A stretch of DNA of 9,938 bases from DASVEG01 sp036380695. GTDB lineage: Bacteria > Actinomycetota > Acidimicrobiia > Acidimicrobiales > CADCTF01. The stretch is from NCBI GenBank assembly GCA_036380695.1, contig DASVEG010000052.1:1-9938 (forward strand). Direction: 5' to 3'. Positions 1 through 7,082 of this stretch are shown one piece after another. A model generated the notes under the pieces. It saw nothing but the letters and a program-made list of their open reading frames with translations, ran no database searches and was not told the origin of the DNA. Position 1 is the first letter of the stretch. Each line of letters begins with the position of its first letter. Made by a program: the position numbers and the translations under genes.

Positions 1-19
1 TACGTCTAGGCGGGGCGGG

Positions 20-979
20 CTACTTCGGCCCGAGCCTGCGTTCGAGGACTCGGAAACCGTCCTCGCCGTTCTCGCCGATCACGCAGTCGACGGTGCGGCG
101 GCCGGACTTCCAGCTCTCGGGCTCGATCGGCAGGAACGCGCTCGTGACGGGCGCGCGGAACGCTCCGGCGTACGAACGGGCCAGTTCGGTGCACCGCGCG
201 CCGACGAGTGGCTCCCACGCGGACAGGTCGTCGCCGGGGAACTCCTGCGCCCGGCCGGAGACGTCGACGTGGCCGGTGACCTCGAGGGCGTGGGGCTTGT
301 CGCACGGCACGGTCACGCCCGCCTCGATGCCGCCGGACATCGCGTCGAATCCGAGGCACGACCCGCGGGGAAGGTGACGATGGCGGTCGGCTGCGGATAC
401 CGCGCCGGTGTACGCGGTGGGCGTCGTCGCCGTCACCAGGGCGCGCTCCAGGGGCACCCGCGCCAGGCCGCACGCCACCGTCCTGCGGCCCTGGGCCCAC
501 TCCTCGCGCGTCGGCCGGAGGCCGGTCAGGTCGTAGGCGCCGTAGCGGTCGAGCAGCGCGCCGAGGTGCGCCTCGGCCAGCTCGTAACAGGTGGACGAGC
601 TGAACGCCTTCGGCCACCCTTCGCCCTTCGGGTAGGGCATGTCTTTCATGACGAACGAGCCGGTGACTTCGAGGAAGTGGGGCTGGTCGCACGGCACGGC
701 GCGCGACTTCGACTCGAACCCGCCGCCGGCACTGGCGTCCCACGTCACGCAGTCGCCTGCCTCGTAGACGGGGTGGTCTCGCACCGGGTCGCGGTCAGTT
801 GTGCTGGTGGGCGTGGTCGACGTCGTCGGCCCCGCGGAGGCGTCGGTCGTGGCCACGCGCTGCCCGTCCGTCGAGAACGGGCCGAGGCCGAAGACCAGCA
901 GGGGTCCGAGCAGGACGGCCGCGACGAGGCCGACGCCAGCGGCGACGCCCGTGATCGTCTGCGAGCGCCCGGATGCCAT
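20..979 (-). CDS. Membrane-anchored protein with two septum-formation family domains
   Basis: A 319-residue protein. Residues 9-35 form one hydrophobic span, followed by a Thr/Ser/Pro-rich linker (about 43-63), so the rest is probably extracytoplasmic. Two homologous units follow. Unit 1 has GDCVTW (75-80), VPCDQPHFLEVTG (95-107), C131 and GRRTVAC (164-170). Unit 2 has GSCLGF (206-211), VPCDKPHALEVTG (224-236), C263 and GRRTVDC (293-299). Each unit has four cysteines in matching places, suggesting two disulfides per unit. The G-C...VPCD.PH..EV pattern is that of the Pfam Septum_form family, whose function is poorly defined despite its name. I chose the ATG at 979 because it directly precedes the membrane span and sits 7 bases after a TACCCT box. 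The open frame continues to 1306, but that part overlaps the upstream gene and is low-complexity. The OLD-like gene lies 65 bases upstream on the same strand. The domain call is fairly sure; the cellular role is not. Confidence 0.85.
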   Translation of the reverse strand: MASGRSQTITGVAAGVGLVAAVLLGPLLVFGLGPFSTDGQRVATTDASAGPTTSTTPTSTTDRDPVRDHPVYEAGDCVTWDASAGGGFESKSRAVPCDQPHFLEVTGSFVMKDMPYPKGEGWPKAFSSSTCYELAEAHLGALLDRYGAYDLTGLRPTREEWAQGRRTVACGLARVPLERALVTATTPTAYTGAVSAADRHRHLPRGSCLGFDAMSGGIEAGVTVPCDKPHALEVTGHVDVSGRAQEFPGDDLSAWEPLVGARCTELARSYAGAFRAPVTSAFLPIEPESWKSGRRTVDCVIGENGEDGFRVLERRLGPK

Positions 980-986
980 TGCGCCG

Positions 987-992
987 AGGGTA
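987..992 (-). promoter_or_regulatory. Probable -10 box for the septum-domain gene (leaderless start)
   Basis: Read on the minus strand, GGTACCCT contains TACCCT, which fits the actinobacterial TANNNT -10 pattern. It ends 7 bases before the ATG at 979, so transcription would begin at or next to the start codon. No Shine-Dalgarno sequence and no convincing -35 box are visible. Inferred from spacing only. Confidence 0.4.
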
Positions 993-1044
993 CCGATGCG
1001 GCGCGCCGCCCCCGACGAGATCAACGCACGTTGGTCTCTGGGCC

Positions 1045-2763
1045 TCAGTCGGTGCGGGTCAGGTGCGCAAGCACATCCGCCACGAACGTCGCTGCGTCCG
1101 TGGCACGCTCGAGGTGTCCGCCCTCCACCACCTCCACCACCCAGCGCGATCCTGTGCTCGGTACCGCGCGCACGAATGACTCGACGGCACCTGACCGTAC
1201 GACGAATAGCCCCACGTTGCGCATCTCGGTGAGCAGTTCCTCGGCCGCGACTGTCGCGTCCCCATGGGGCACGACCGCCATGCCGGACTTCTTCGCACCC
1301 CGCCACCCCTTGTGTGGTTCAAGGAGTTCCTTGACCCGCCGGACGGTCGACGCGTTCACGCCTGGCCCTCGTTCGTCGCCCAGCAAGGCGGCGATGCCTT
1401 CCCGTAGACCTGTGAGGGTGATTGCGGCATCGCTACCGCGAAGGCCTGAGTCGAGCACCCGCCGCCATCGCTCCATGGTCTTCGTATACGTCGCGCCAAG
1501 ACCACGGACAACGTTGGACAGGACTCTCTCGTCGTTCAGCACGTCGAAGTCCGCGACGGCCGCGACGGGAACCCCGAGGGCGACAAGCGCGCCAGTGACC
1601 AACGGCAGCCGATGCTTGCTACCTGCGAACGTGAACATAACGTCGGGCCGCGTCAGATCGCCATCGGTGGCAGGGTTCTTCGTCGCGACAGCGCTGTAGA
1701 ACGATGAGTCTGTGTCGCCCTCGCAGACCACTACCGCCTCATGGAAGAGCCCGTCGAGTGCCCGTGAGAATCGCAGAAGGGGGTCGGACCAGATCTCCTT
1801 GAGCCGTTCGGGCGGCAGGACGCGAGCCGACGTGACACCTCTCTCGCGCGACAGCCGGACAATGACGACTCGGCCGTGACCGCCCTCTATCAGACCGAGC
1901 AGTACGTCAAGGCTGTGGGTCGCCACCACCAGCTGTCCGTCATCCGAAAACGAGCTCAGGTAGCGGCCGAGGAGCCGAGCTTGTGGGGGATGGAGAAATG
2001 CCTCGGGCTCGTCAAGCAGCGTGAGTGGGAACCTCTCGGTGAGCAGCCGGAGCATGACTCCCGCGAAGCTGCGGACGCCGTCGCTTTGCCACTCGATCGT
2101 CGGCAAGCCGACGAGACGGTCGACAACCTCCCGCGGCGCGAGCCCATGGTCTGATTGTGTGGCGAAGTCACTTTGGCAGTAGTCGCGCGTGACTCGCAGC
2201 AGCACGTACGGTCCCCAAGCATCGAGGATGAGTTGTTCCTTGAATGCGGCGTAGAAGGCGGCTCGCAGCTTCTCCAGCAGCTGAGGCGACGTTGCCACGA
2301 GTTGCATCGGGTCGTCGACCGGGTCGCCGGGGTTGGGCCGCGCGGGACTGCGGAGGTGGTTGAGACGGGACTCGCAGAACAACCCCCGCACTAGGTGCTC
2401 CGCCAGTAATCCAAAGCGGGCGTGCTGCCAGGAGCTCAGGAGGTGATCCATGCGGTGGTCGGGACCGTTCAGGGTGCGAACGACCCGCATTTGGTGTTCA
2501 TCGATCCGCGTTTGGCGGTTCTCCTCGAGCCAGACGCGAAGCTCATCCGCGGAGAGTTGCACCGAGACGTCCACGTCCCGCAGGACGTAGGCGTGATCCG
2601 GTAGCAGTGACTCCTGGCGCTGGAGTGAGAGCGCCATCAACGTCTCTCGCAAAACACGCGACTTGCCGCTGTTGTTGGGGCCCACAAGAACGACTACATC
2701 AGCGTCAGCAACATCGACTTCGTCGCCGCTGTTGAAGACGAGTCGTCGGAGCCGAAACGGCAT
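1045..2763 (-). CDS. OLD-like ATP-dependent endonuclease (ABC-type ATPase fused to TOPRIM)
   Basis: A 572-residue protein. The ATPase half has Walker A GPNNSGKS (28-35), a divergent signature SDGVRSFAG (227-235), Walker B LTLLDEPEAFLHP with D251/E252, and the H-loop ATHS (281-284). A TOPRIM domain follows: acidic residue E348 in VVVCEGDTDSSFY (344-356), the DxD pair D405/D407 in VADFDVLND, and a C-terminal G..VV..GAVESFV (518-531) like the family's final TOPRIM strand. This order and length fit single-gene (class 1) OLD nucleases; no UvrD-like GajB partner is adjacent. A fused PARIS-type (AriA-AriB) protein is the main alternative. Homologues of both kinds act in phage defence; that role is inferred here. 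MPFRLRRL at 2763 fits the usual N-terminus just before the first ATPase strand; the open frame upstream to 2871 runs into a palindrome. Four sampled 60-base lines have about 57-63% G+C, against 68-73% in neighbours, suggesting acquisition. Confidence 0.85.
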   Translation of the reverse strand: MPFRLRRLVFNSGDEVDVADADVVVLVGPNNSGKSRVLRETLMALSLQRQESLLPDHAYVLRDVDVSVQLSADELRVWLEENRQTRIDEHQMRVVRTLNGPDHRMDHLLSSWQHARFGLLAEHLVRGLFCESRLNHLRSPARPNPGDPVDDPMQLVATSPQLLEKLRAAFYAAFKEQLILDAWGPYVLLRVTRDYCQSDFATQSDHGLAPREVVDRLVGLPTIEWQSDGVRSFAGVMLRLLTERFPLTLLDEPEAFLHPPQARLLGRYLSSFSDDGQLVVATHSLDVLLGLIEGGHGRVVIVRLSRERGVTSARVLPPERLKEIWSDPLLRFSRALDGLFHEAVVVCEGDTDSSFYSAVATKNPATDGDLTRPDVMFTFAGSKHRLPLVTGALVALGVPVAAVADFDVLNDERVLSNVVRGLGATYTKTMERWRRVLDSGLRGSDAAITLTGLREGIAALLGDERGPGVNASTVRRVKELLEPHKGWRGAKKSGMAVVPHGDATVAAEELLTEMRNVGLFVVRSGAVESFVRAVPSTGSRWVVEVVEGGHLERATDAATFVADVLAHLTRTD

Positions 2764-2775
2764 ATCCACGCCGCG

Positions 2776-2781
2776 ACGGTA
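2776..2781 (-). promoter_or_regulatory. Probable -10 box for the OLD-like gene
   Basis: On the minus strand CGTTACCGTC contains TACCGT, matching TANNNT and near-identical to boxes before other genes in this window. It ends 12 bases before the ATG at 2763, giving a leader of only a few bases. No Shine-Dalgarno sequence is seen. The -35 region about 17 bases further upstream (around 2799-2804) is a poor match. Confidence 0.4.
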
Positions 2782-2841
2782 ACGGACGGGTCGGCCTGCC
2801 GAACATCGATACAGGCTGTTGAACGGCGACGTTCCAATCAT

Positions 2842-2886
2842 TTTCGAGGCTGACGGTTGCGGATTCCGCAACCGTCAGCCTCGAAA
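2842..2886. repeat. Perfect 45-base palindrome (22-bp arms, 1-base centre)
   Basis: The arms 2842-2863 and 2865-2886 are exact reverse complements around T2864. The left arm begins TTTCGAGGCTGACGG and ends TTGCGGA. It lies in the 185-base region between two divergent genes, about 80 bases from the OLD-like start and about 60 bases from the dehydrogenase start. The T run is on the 5' side and the A run on the 3' side, so neither strand has the U tract that should follow an intrinsic terminator, and no converging transcripts need stopping here. It could be an operator for a dimeric regulator, a dispersed palindromic element, or an end mark of an inserted segment. The sequence alone does not decide between these. 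Confidence 0.9.
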
Positions 2887-2934
2887 GCGTGGGTGGGGCC
2901 GCGCGGGGGTCACATACCGGCAGCGCGCGCGGGC

Positions 2935-2940
2935 CATGAT
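2935..2940 (+). promoter_or_regulatory. Possible -10 box for the dehydrogenase gene
   Basis: CATGAT matches TATAAT at four of six positions and ends 8 bases before the ATG at 2949, consistent with a leaderless transcript. No Shine-Dalgarno sequence precedes that ATG. This is weak, single-motif evidence. Confidence 0.25.
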
Positions 2941-2948
2941 CCCCGCCC

Positions 2949-3941
2949 ATGGACGCGTGGATCCTCGACGAGTCGCCAGGGTCGTACCGCTTCGGCGGGA
3001 TCGAGGCGCCGCGGGTGGGGCCCGAAGACGTGCGGGTGCGGGTGGTCACCAGCGCGCTCAACCACATGGACATCTGGGTCACGAAGGGCCTGCCGAGGCC
3101 ACACACGCCCCACGTGCCGGGCGCCGACGGCGCAGGCGTCGTCGACGCGGTCGGGGAGCGGGTGACCGGGGTCGCGGTCGGCGACGAGGTCGTGCTGAAC
3201 CCCGCCGTGTCGTGCCGCCGCTGCCCGACCTGCCTCTCCGGCGAGTCGCCCCTGTGCCGGTCGTTCGGCATCGTCGGCGAGCACCGGTGGGGTACGCACG
3301 CCGAGCTCGTCGTCGTGCCAGCGCCCAACGTCGTCCCGAAGCCTGCTGGGCTGTCGTGGGAGGAGGCCGCGGCGTATCCGCTCTGCTACCTCACCGCGTG
3401 GCGGATGCTCCGGAGGGCGCGGCTCGTCGCGGGCGAGACGATGCTCGTCGTGGGGGTCGGCGGCGGGGTCTCGTCGGCCGGCCTCGCGCTCGGGCTCGCG
3501 GCGGGCGCCACGGTGTACGCCACGTCGCGCGACGAGTCGAAGCGCCAGGCCGCCGTCGCGCTCGGCGCCGCGGGCGCGTTCGACTCGGCGTCCGACGATG
3601 CCTGGCCGGTGCGGGCCGAGGTCGTGTTCGAGAACGTCGGCGCGGCCACGTGGGACCGGTCGCTGCGCGCGCTCGCGCCTGGCGGCCGCCTCGTCACCTG
3701 CGGCGGCACCGCTGGCTCGAAGGTGGAGATCTCGCTGCCCCGCCTCTTCTTCAAGCAGCACGAGATCATCGGGTCGACGATGGGTTCGTACGCCGAGTTC
3801 GACGAGGTGACGCGGCTAGTCGCGGCGCGCAAGGCCGCCGTCGTCGTCGACGAGGTGGTCGACGGCCTCGACCGCTTCCCGGCCGCGCTCGACCGCCTGC
3901 AGGCGGGCGCCCAGCTCGGGAAGATCGTGGTCCGCCACTGA
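2949..3941 (+). CDS. Zinc-binding dehydrogenase / quinone-oxidoreductase-like (MDR superfamily)
   Basis: A 330-residue protein, about the usual length for medium-chain dehydrogenases/reductases. The N-terminal GroES-like domain contains VGDEVVLNP (78-85) and the structural zinc lobe SCRRCPTC...C, with cysteines 89, 92, 95 and 103 in CxxCxxCx7C spacing. The Rossmann domain begins LVVGVGGGVSSAG (166-178) and should bind NAD(P)H. In alcohol dehydrogenases the catalytic zinc is held by a Cys near residue 38 and a His-Glu pair near 60; here these positions read LNHMDIW (N38) and PGADGAG (A59-D60). The protein therefore probably lacks the catalytic zinc and acts as a quinone- or enone-type reductase. 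The substrate cannot be deduced. ATG 2949 begins the typical MDAW opening. A secreted-protein gene follows 63 bases downstream on the same strand and could share the transcript, though no functional link is apparent. Confidence 0.88.
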   Translation: MDAWILDESPGSYRFGGIEAPRVGPEDVRVRVVTSALNHMDIWVTKGLPRPHTPHVPGADGAGVVDAVGERVTGVAVGDEVVLNPAVSCRRCPTCLSGESPLCRSFGIVGEHRWGTHAELVVVPAPNVVPKPAGLSWEEAAAYPLCYLTAWRMLRRARLVAGETMLVVGVGGGVSSAGLALGLAAGATVYATSRDESKRQAAVALGAAGAFDSASDDAWPVRAEVVFENVGAATWDRSLRALAPGGRLVTCGGTAGSKVEISLPRLFFKQHEIIGSTMGSYAEFDEVTRLVAARKAAVVVDEVVDGLDRFPAALDRLQAGAQLGKIVVRH

Positions 3942-4004
3942 GCCACCAGCACCTGAACACGGCAAACCGCTCAGAACGTCGATCGGGCTGCCGACCGACA
4001 ACAG

Positions 4005-5936
4005 GTGCACGCCTCATTTCGCCGCGCCCTCGCCTTCGCAACCGTCGCCGTCATCGGCGTCGCCACCGTCGTGGCCGTGCCGCCGCCCGCAGCCGCAGAG
4101 CACGGCACCGTCGACGGGTTCGTGTTCATCGACGACGAGCCCCACGGGTCGCAAGAGGCGTACTCGACCGAGGACGGCACGCCCTTCTCGGTCCACAACA
4201 CCGGCAACGAGCTGCTCAGCGTCGAGACCGGTGACAACTCCGGCCTTCACCTCACGTTCGTCATCCCGGGCGGGATCGAGCCGGGCACGTACGCGCTCGG
4301 CGAGAACTACGGCGACCCGCGCCTCGGCGTCATGGCGGCGAAAAACTCGTGCTATTTCCGCGTCGGCACGTTGACGATCCACGAGTCCACCTACGCGGGC
4401 GGGGTCTTCACGAACTTCGCGGCGTCCTTCGCGGCCAAGTGCGAGTACGCCTTCGACGACGTGCGGGGCGAGGTGCGGATCAACTCCGACCGGCCGGTTC
4501 AGGGCAGGCGCCTCACCGGCGTGACCGACTTCGGCTTCGTCCGTGTCGGGGAGGAGTCGGCGACGCGCCACACCATCGAGAATCCCGGCCGCGGGACGTT
4601 GGAGATCGACGAGATCGACCTGACCAGCTCCGTCGACTTCGGCGTCGGCGAAGACACGTGCACGGGCGCGGTGTTGGCGGTGGGCGAGGAGTGCTCGTTC
4701 GTGCTCGTCGCGCACCCATCGGCTGCAGGGCGGCGCACCGCCGAGCTCATCCTGCGCGACTCCATCACGCCAGAGGGACGCCACGTCGGCGTCCTCGTCG
4801 ACGGCGAGGGTCCGAGCATCTCGGTACCCGACCTGATCTTCGGGGCTCCGATGTTCTTCGCGGACAACGGTCCGTTTCGCTGGTACGTCGACAACACCGG
4901 CGCCGTCACCGAATCGTTGCTCGAGCTCAACGTCGTGGACGGCGACTGGAACGAGTTCGCGATCGAACCCGGCTCGTGCATCGACGGCGGCGGCAACCTC
5001 GTCGACATCGCGGGCGGCGCGCACTGCTGGTTCGACGTGTGGCTCACCCCGTCGGCGCCGGGCACCCACGCCATGACCGTCGAGTTGGTGACCGCGTCGG
5101 CGAGCTACCAGCGACGGTTCTCGTACACGGTGTTGGCGCCGCCCGCCGAGGAACCGCCGAGGACCGGCTACTGGATGGTCGACTCGAGGGGGACGGTCTA
5201 CGCCTTCGGGGACGCCAAGCACTTCGGGAATGCGCCCGTCTCGGCCCCTGCGGTCGACGTCGAGGCGACGCCGAGCGGCAACGGGTACTGGGTGGTCGAC
5301 GAGAACGGCGCCGTCCACACGCGCGGCGACGCGCGGTACCTCGGCGGCTCGCCCCCGCTCGCGGCCGCCGAGCACCGAAGCACCCGACCGAGTCCCAGGC
5401 CGGCCGACAAGGTGACGTCGATCGCCGCGACTCCGGACGGCGACGGCTACTGGCTCTTCTCGGCGCGCGGGCACGTGTTCCCGTACGGCACCGCGCAGTT
5501 CTACGGGGCCATGGGCCATACGCGCCTCAACGGCCCGATCCTCGACTCGATCCCCACGCCGAGCGGAGAGGGCTACTACATGGTCGGGAGCGACGGCGGC
5601 ATCTTCACGTTCGGCGACGCCGCCTTCGAGGGGTCGATGGGCGGCACCCCGCTGAACGCGCCCGTGCAGTCGCTCGTGCCGGATCTCGACGGTTCGGGCT
5701 ACTGGCTCGTCGCGAGCGACGGCGGCATCTTCGCCTTCGAGGCGCCGTTCCGCGGCTCGATGGGCGGCACGCGGCTCAACCGTCCGGTCACCGGGATGGT
5801 CGGCTACGACGACGGCTACCTCATGGTGGGTGAGGACGGCGGCATCTTCACGTTCGGCGACGCCCCGTTCCGCGGGTCGCTCGGCGCGAACCCGCCTCCC
5901 GTGCCCGTCGTGAGCGTCGCGCCCCTGCTGTACTGA
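4005..5936 (+). CDS. Secreted protein with ASH/choice-of-anchor-D-like domains and GYW propeller-like repeats
   Basis: A 643-residue protein with a GTG start. Residues 1-31 are a signal peptide (FRR, a hydrophobic core, then PPPAAA-E). Residues 32-165 form a beta-rich domain with C116 and C146, of a type seen at the N-terminus of similar secreted proteins. Residues 170-268 resemble an ASH/choice-of-anchor-D immunoglobulin-like domain (VTDFGFVRVGEES...IENPGRGTLEI; C219, C230). Residues 272-377 look like a second, diverged copy (C325, C341). The C-terminus has six repeats starting with GYW or a variant at 388, 427, 481, 523, 565 and 604, with consensus GYW.V..DGGIF.FGDA.F.GSMGG..LN.PV. Such repeats are common in actinobacterial secreted proteins and probably form a beta-propeller-like fold. 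Unit 2 is followed by an insert of about 15 residues. Unit 5 reads FAFEAPF instead of FTFGDAPF. There is no LPxTG motif or C-terminal membrane span, so it is probably released or bound non-covalently. Ligand and role are unknown. The GTG is chosen because it begins the signal peptide. Confidence 0.85.
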   Translation: MHASFRRALAFATVAVIGVATVVAVPPPAAAEHGTVDGFVFIDDEPHGSQEAYSTEDGTPFSVHNTGNELLSVETGDNSGLHLTFVIPGGIEPGTYALGENYGDPRLGVMAAKNSCYFRVGTLTIHESTYAGGVFTNFAASFAAKCEYAFDDVRGEVRINSDRPVQGRRLTGVTDFGFVRVGEESATRHTIENPGRGTLEIDEIDLTSSVDFGVGEDTCTGAVLAVGEECSFVLVAHPSAAGRRTAELILRDSITPEGRHVGVLVDGEGPSISVPDLIFGAPMFFADNGPFRWYVDNTGAVTESLLELNVVDGDWNEFAIEPGSCIDGGGNLVDIAGGAHCWFDVWLTPSAPGTHAMTVELVTASASYQRRFSYTVLAPPAEEPPRTGYWMVDSRGTVYAFGDAKHFGNAPVSAPAVDVEATPSGNGYWVVDENGAVHTRGDARYLGGSPPLAAAEHRSTRPSPRPADKVTSIAATPDGDGYWLFSARGHVFPYGTAQFYGAMGHTRLNGPILDSIPTPSGEGYYMVGSDGGIFTFGDAAFEGSMGGTPLNAPVQSLVPDLDGSGYWLVASDGGIFAFEAPFRGSMGGTRLNRPVTGMVGYDDGYLMVGEDGGIFTFGDAPFRGSLGANPPPVPVVSVAPLLY

Positions 5937-5947
5937 CGGGCGCGCCT

Positions 5948-6433
5948 TTACCCCTTGTGGCGCTCGACGTCCTGCTGGTCGGCGTCGGGATCGGCCTTAC
6001 GCTTGAGGAACGAGAACCGGCCGTCGGGCTCGAGCAGCGCGAGCTCGACCTCGGCGAGGTCGTCGATGCCCTGGTTGCGCGCCGCCTCGTTGAGGTCGTC
6101 GAGGTGCACGCGGTCGAGCTTCATCATCTCTGGCAGCGGCTCGCCGTCCCTCAGCACGACGAGCGGGACGCCGTCGAGCAGGCGCCTCGCCTTCGACCAG
6201 CGGTAGCTCGACGCGGACGCGATCAGCGCCCACATCGCCACGGTGCCGACCGCGATCGTCGCGCCGGTCAGCGACATGTCCTCCTGGGTGACGCCCTGCT
6301 GCGCGAGGTCGCCCATGACGAAGAAGAGGATCAGGTCGAACGGGGTGAGCTCGGCCAGTTGGCGCTTGCCGGTGCCGCGGATGATGAGCCACAGCACCCA
6401 GAAGACGACCGTGGCGCGGACGACGATCTCCAT
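5948..6433 (-). CDS. DUF421 family membrane protein (YetF-like)
   Basis: A 161-residue protein. Residues 1-19, 32-46 and 57-75 are hydrophobic and should span the membrane. They enclose the family signature IIRGTGKRQLAELTPFDLI (17-35). A soluble C-terminal part follows, with VPLVVLRDGEPL (89-100), ARNQGIDDLAEVELALLEPDGRFSF-type sequence (118-142) and a charged tail. These match the DUF421/YetF family of bacterial membrane proteins, whose biochemical role is unsettled. The ATG at 6433 overlaps the stop of the upstream gene by one base (TGATG on the minus strand), which suggests translational coupling and fixes the start at the first membrane span. The frame is open to 6739, but that part duplicates the upstream gene's territory in an Arg/Pro-rich frame. 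The gene converges on the secreted-protein gene with only 11 bases between the stops and no room for a separate terminator. Confidence 0.85.
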   Translation of the reverse strand: MEIVVRATVVFWVLWLIIRGTGKRQLAELTPFDLILFFVMGDLAQQGVTQEDMSLTGATIAVGTVAMWALIASASSYRWSKARRLLDGVPLVVLRDGEPLPEMMKLDRVHLDDLNEAARNQGIDDLAEVELALLEPDGRFSFLKRKADPDADQQDVERHKG

Positions 6434-6996
6434 CAGGGCATCACCGTCGTGCGCCACCGGATCTCGGCGACCACCGTCCCCTCGTCGTCGACGACGCGTG
6501 CCCAGCCGGGCCTGCCCCACTGCGCCGCCGGCTCGATCCGCGCGTCGAACGACACGTTGAACACCGGCGCGTCTGGCGGGTCGAACTCCCACCGGAGGGC
6601 GCGGTCGGTCGCGGTCGCCGCTGCCGGGTCGGGGTCGAGACCGTTCTCGTCGAACAGGTCGAAGTAGGCGGGGTCGACCTCGATCACGATGGGCTCGGTG
6701 ATCGGCTCCCCGTCGGCGCTGGCCACTTCCAACGACCACGGCGTCGCGAGACCGGGCCGGGTGACGCGGGCGTAGGTGACCGTCAGGTCGAAGCCGTCGC
6801 CGCTCGCCGACTTCTCGACCGTCCTCACGCCGAACGCCCCGACCGCCGCGGCGAGGAGGAACAGCGAGAGCGCGGCGACGAACACCCGCCGGAGCACGAG
6901 TTCGCGGCGCTGGAACCGCCCCTCGTCGAGGGGCGGCGCGGTCGGATGCACGGCCGCCTCAGACGTCGCCTGCCCCCAGCCGGTCGTCGCCGCCAC
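6433..6996 (-). CDS. Hypothetical single-span membrane protein upstream of the DUF421 gene
   Basis: A 187-residue protein that I do not recognise. Residues 1-35 are hydrophilic, 36-56 (RVFVAALSLFLLAAAVGAFGV) form one membrane span, and 57-187 should lie outside the cell as a beta-rich domain with no cysteines: LTVTYARVTRPGLATPW (71-87), PIVIEVDPAYFDLFDENGL (102-120) and a C-terminal WARVVDDEGTVVAEIRWRT. The extracytoplasmic part is strongly acidic in its middle. It is the first gene of a two-gene unit; its TGA overlaps the DUF421 ATG by one base, so the two products probably work together in the membrane. The start is a GTG at 6996 with no clear Shine-Dalgarno sequence. A start further downstream but before the span cannot be excluded. 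Its divergent neighbour is the ThyX-like gene, 100 bases away. Confidence 0.72.
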   Translation of the reverse strand: MAATTGWGQATSEAAVHPTAPPLDEGRFQRRELVLRRVFVAALSLFLLAAAVGAFGVRTVEKSASGDGFDLTVTYARVTRPGLATPWSLEVASADGEPITEPIVIEVDPAYFDLFDENGLDPDPAAATATDRALRWEFDPPDAPVFNVSFDARIEPAAQWGRPGWARVVDDEGTVVAEIRWRTTVMP

Positions 6997-7082
6997 CAGC
7001 GAACGTCGCCCGCCGCGCGCCGTTACCGTGCGTGGGGCGATCAGCGCTCACGGGGGTCGCCCTTCCCCCGGGCGGCGCGCCG

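Noticed and set aside
980..1306. N-terminal extension of the septum-domain gene
   Set aside because: It would overlap the end of the OLD-like gene on the same strand, is a Gly/Arg-rich low-complexity frame, and would bury the membrane anchor; the ATG at 979 is the natural start.
269..1699. Plus-strand open frame across the septum-domain and OLD-like genes
   Set aside because: It spans two genes on the opposite strand, has no domain, and is compositionally biased.
1045..2763. A multigene defence island or mobile element around the OLD-like gene
   Set aside because: No integrase, transposase, toxin-antitoxin pair, helicase partner or direct-repeat attachment site is visible; only the one gene and the palindrome differ from the background.
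2764..2871. Longer N-terminus of the OLD-like protein
   Set aside because: The added residues are encoded partly by the palindrome and precede the normal first strand of the ATPase fold; MPFRLRRL at 2763 fits better.
2842..2886. Palindrome as a rho-independent terminator
   Set aside because: The flanking genes diverge from it, and the stem is followed by A rather than U residues on both strands.
4014..5519. Long minus-strand open frame opposite the secreted repeat protein
   Set aside because: Its translation is Arg/Val/Asp-rich with no recognisable domain, and it is antisense to a protein with a signal peptide and clear repeats. It is a by-product of high G+C.
6434..6739. N-terminal extension of the DUF421 frame
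   Set aside because: It is an Arg/Pro-rich frame inside the preceding gene; the TGATG overlap and the first membrane span support the ATG at 6433.
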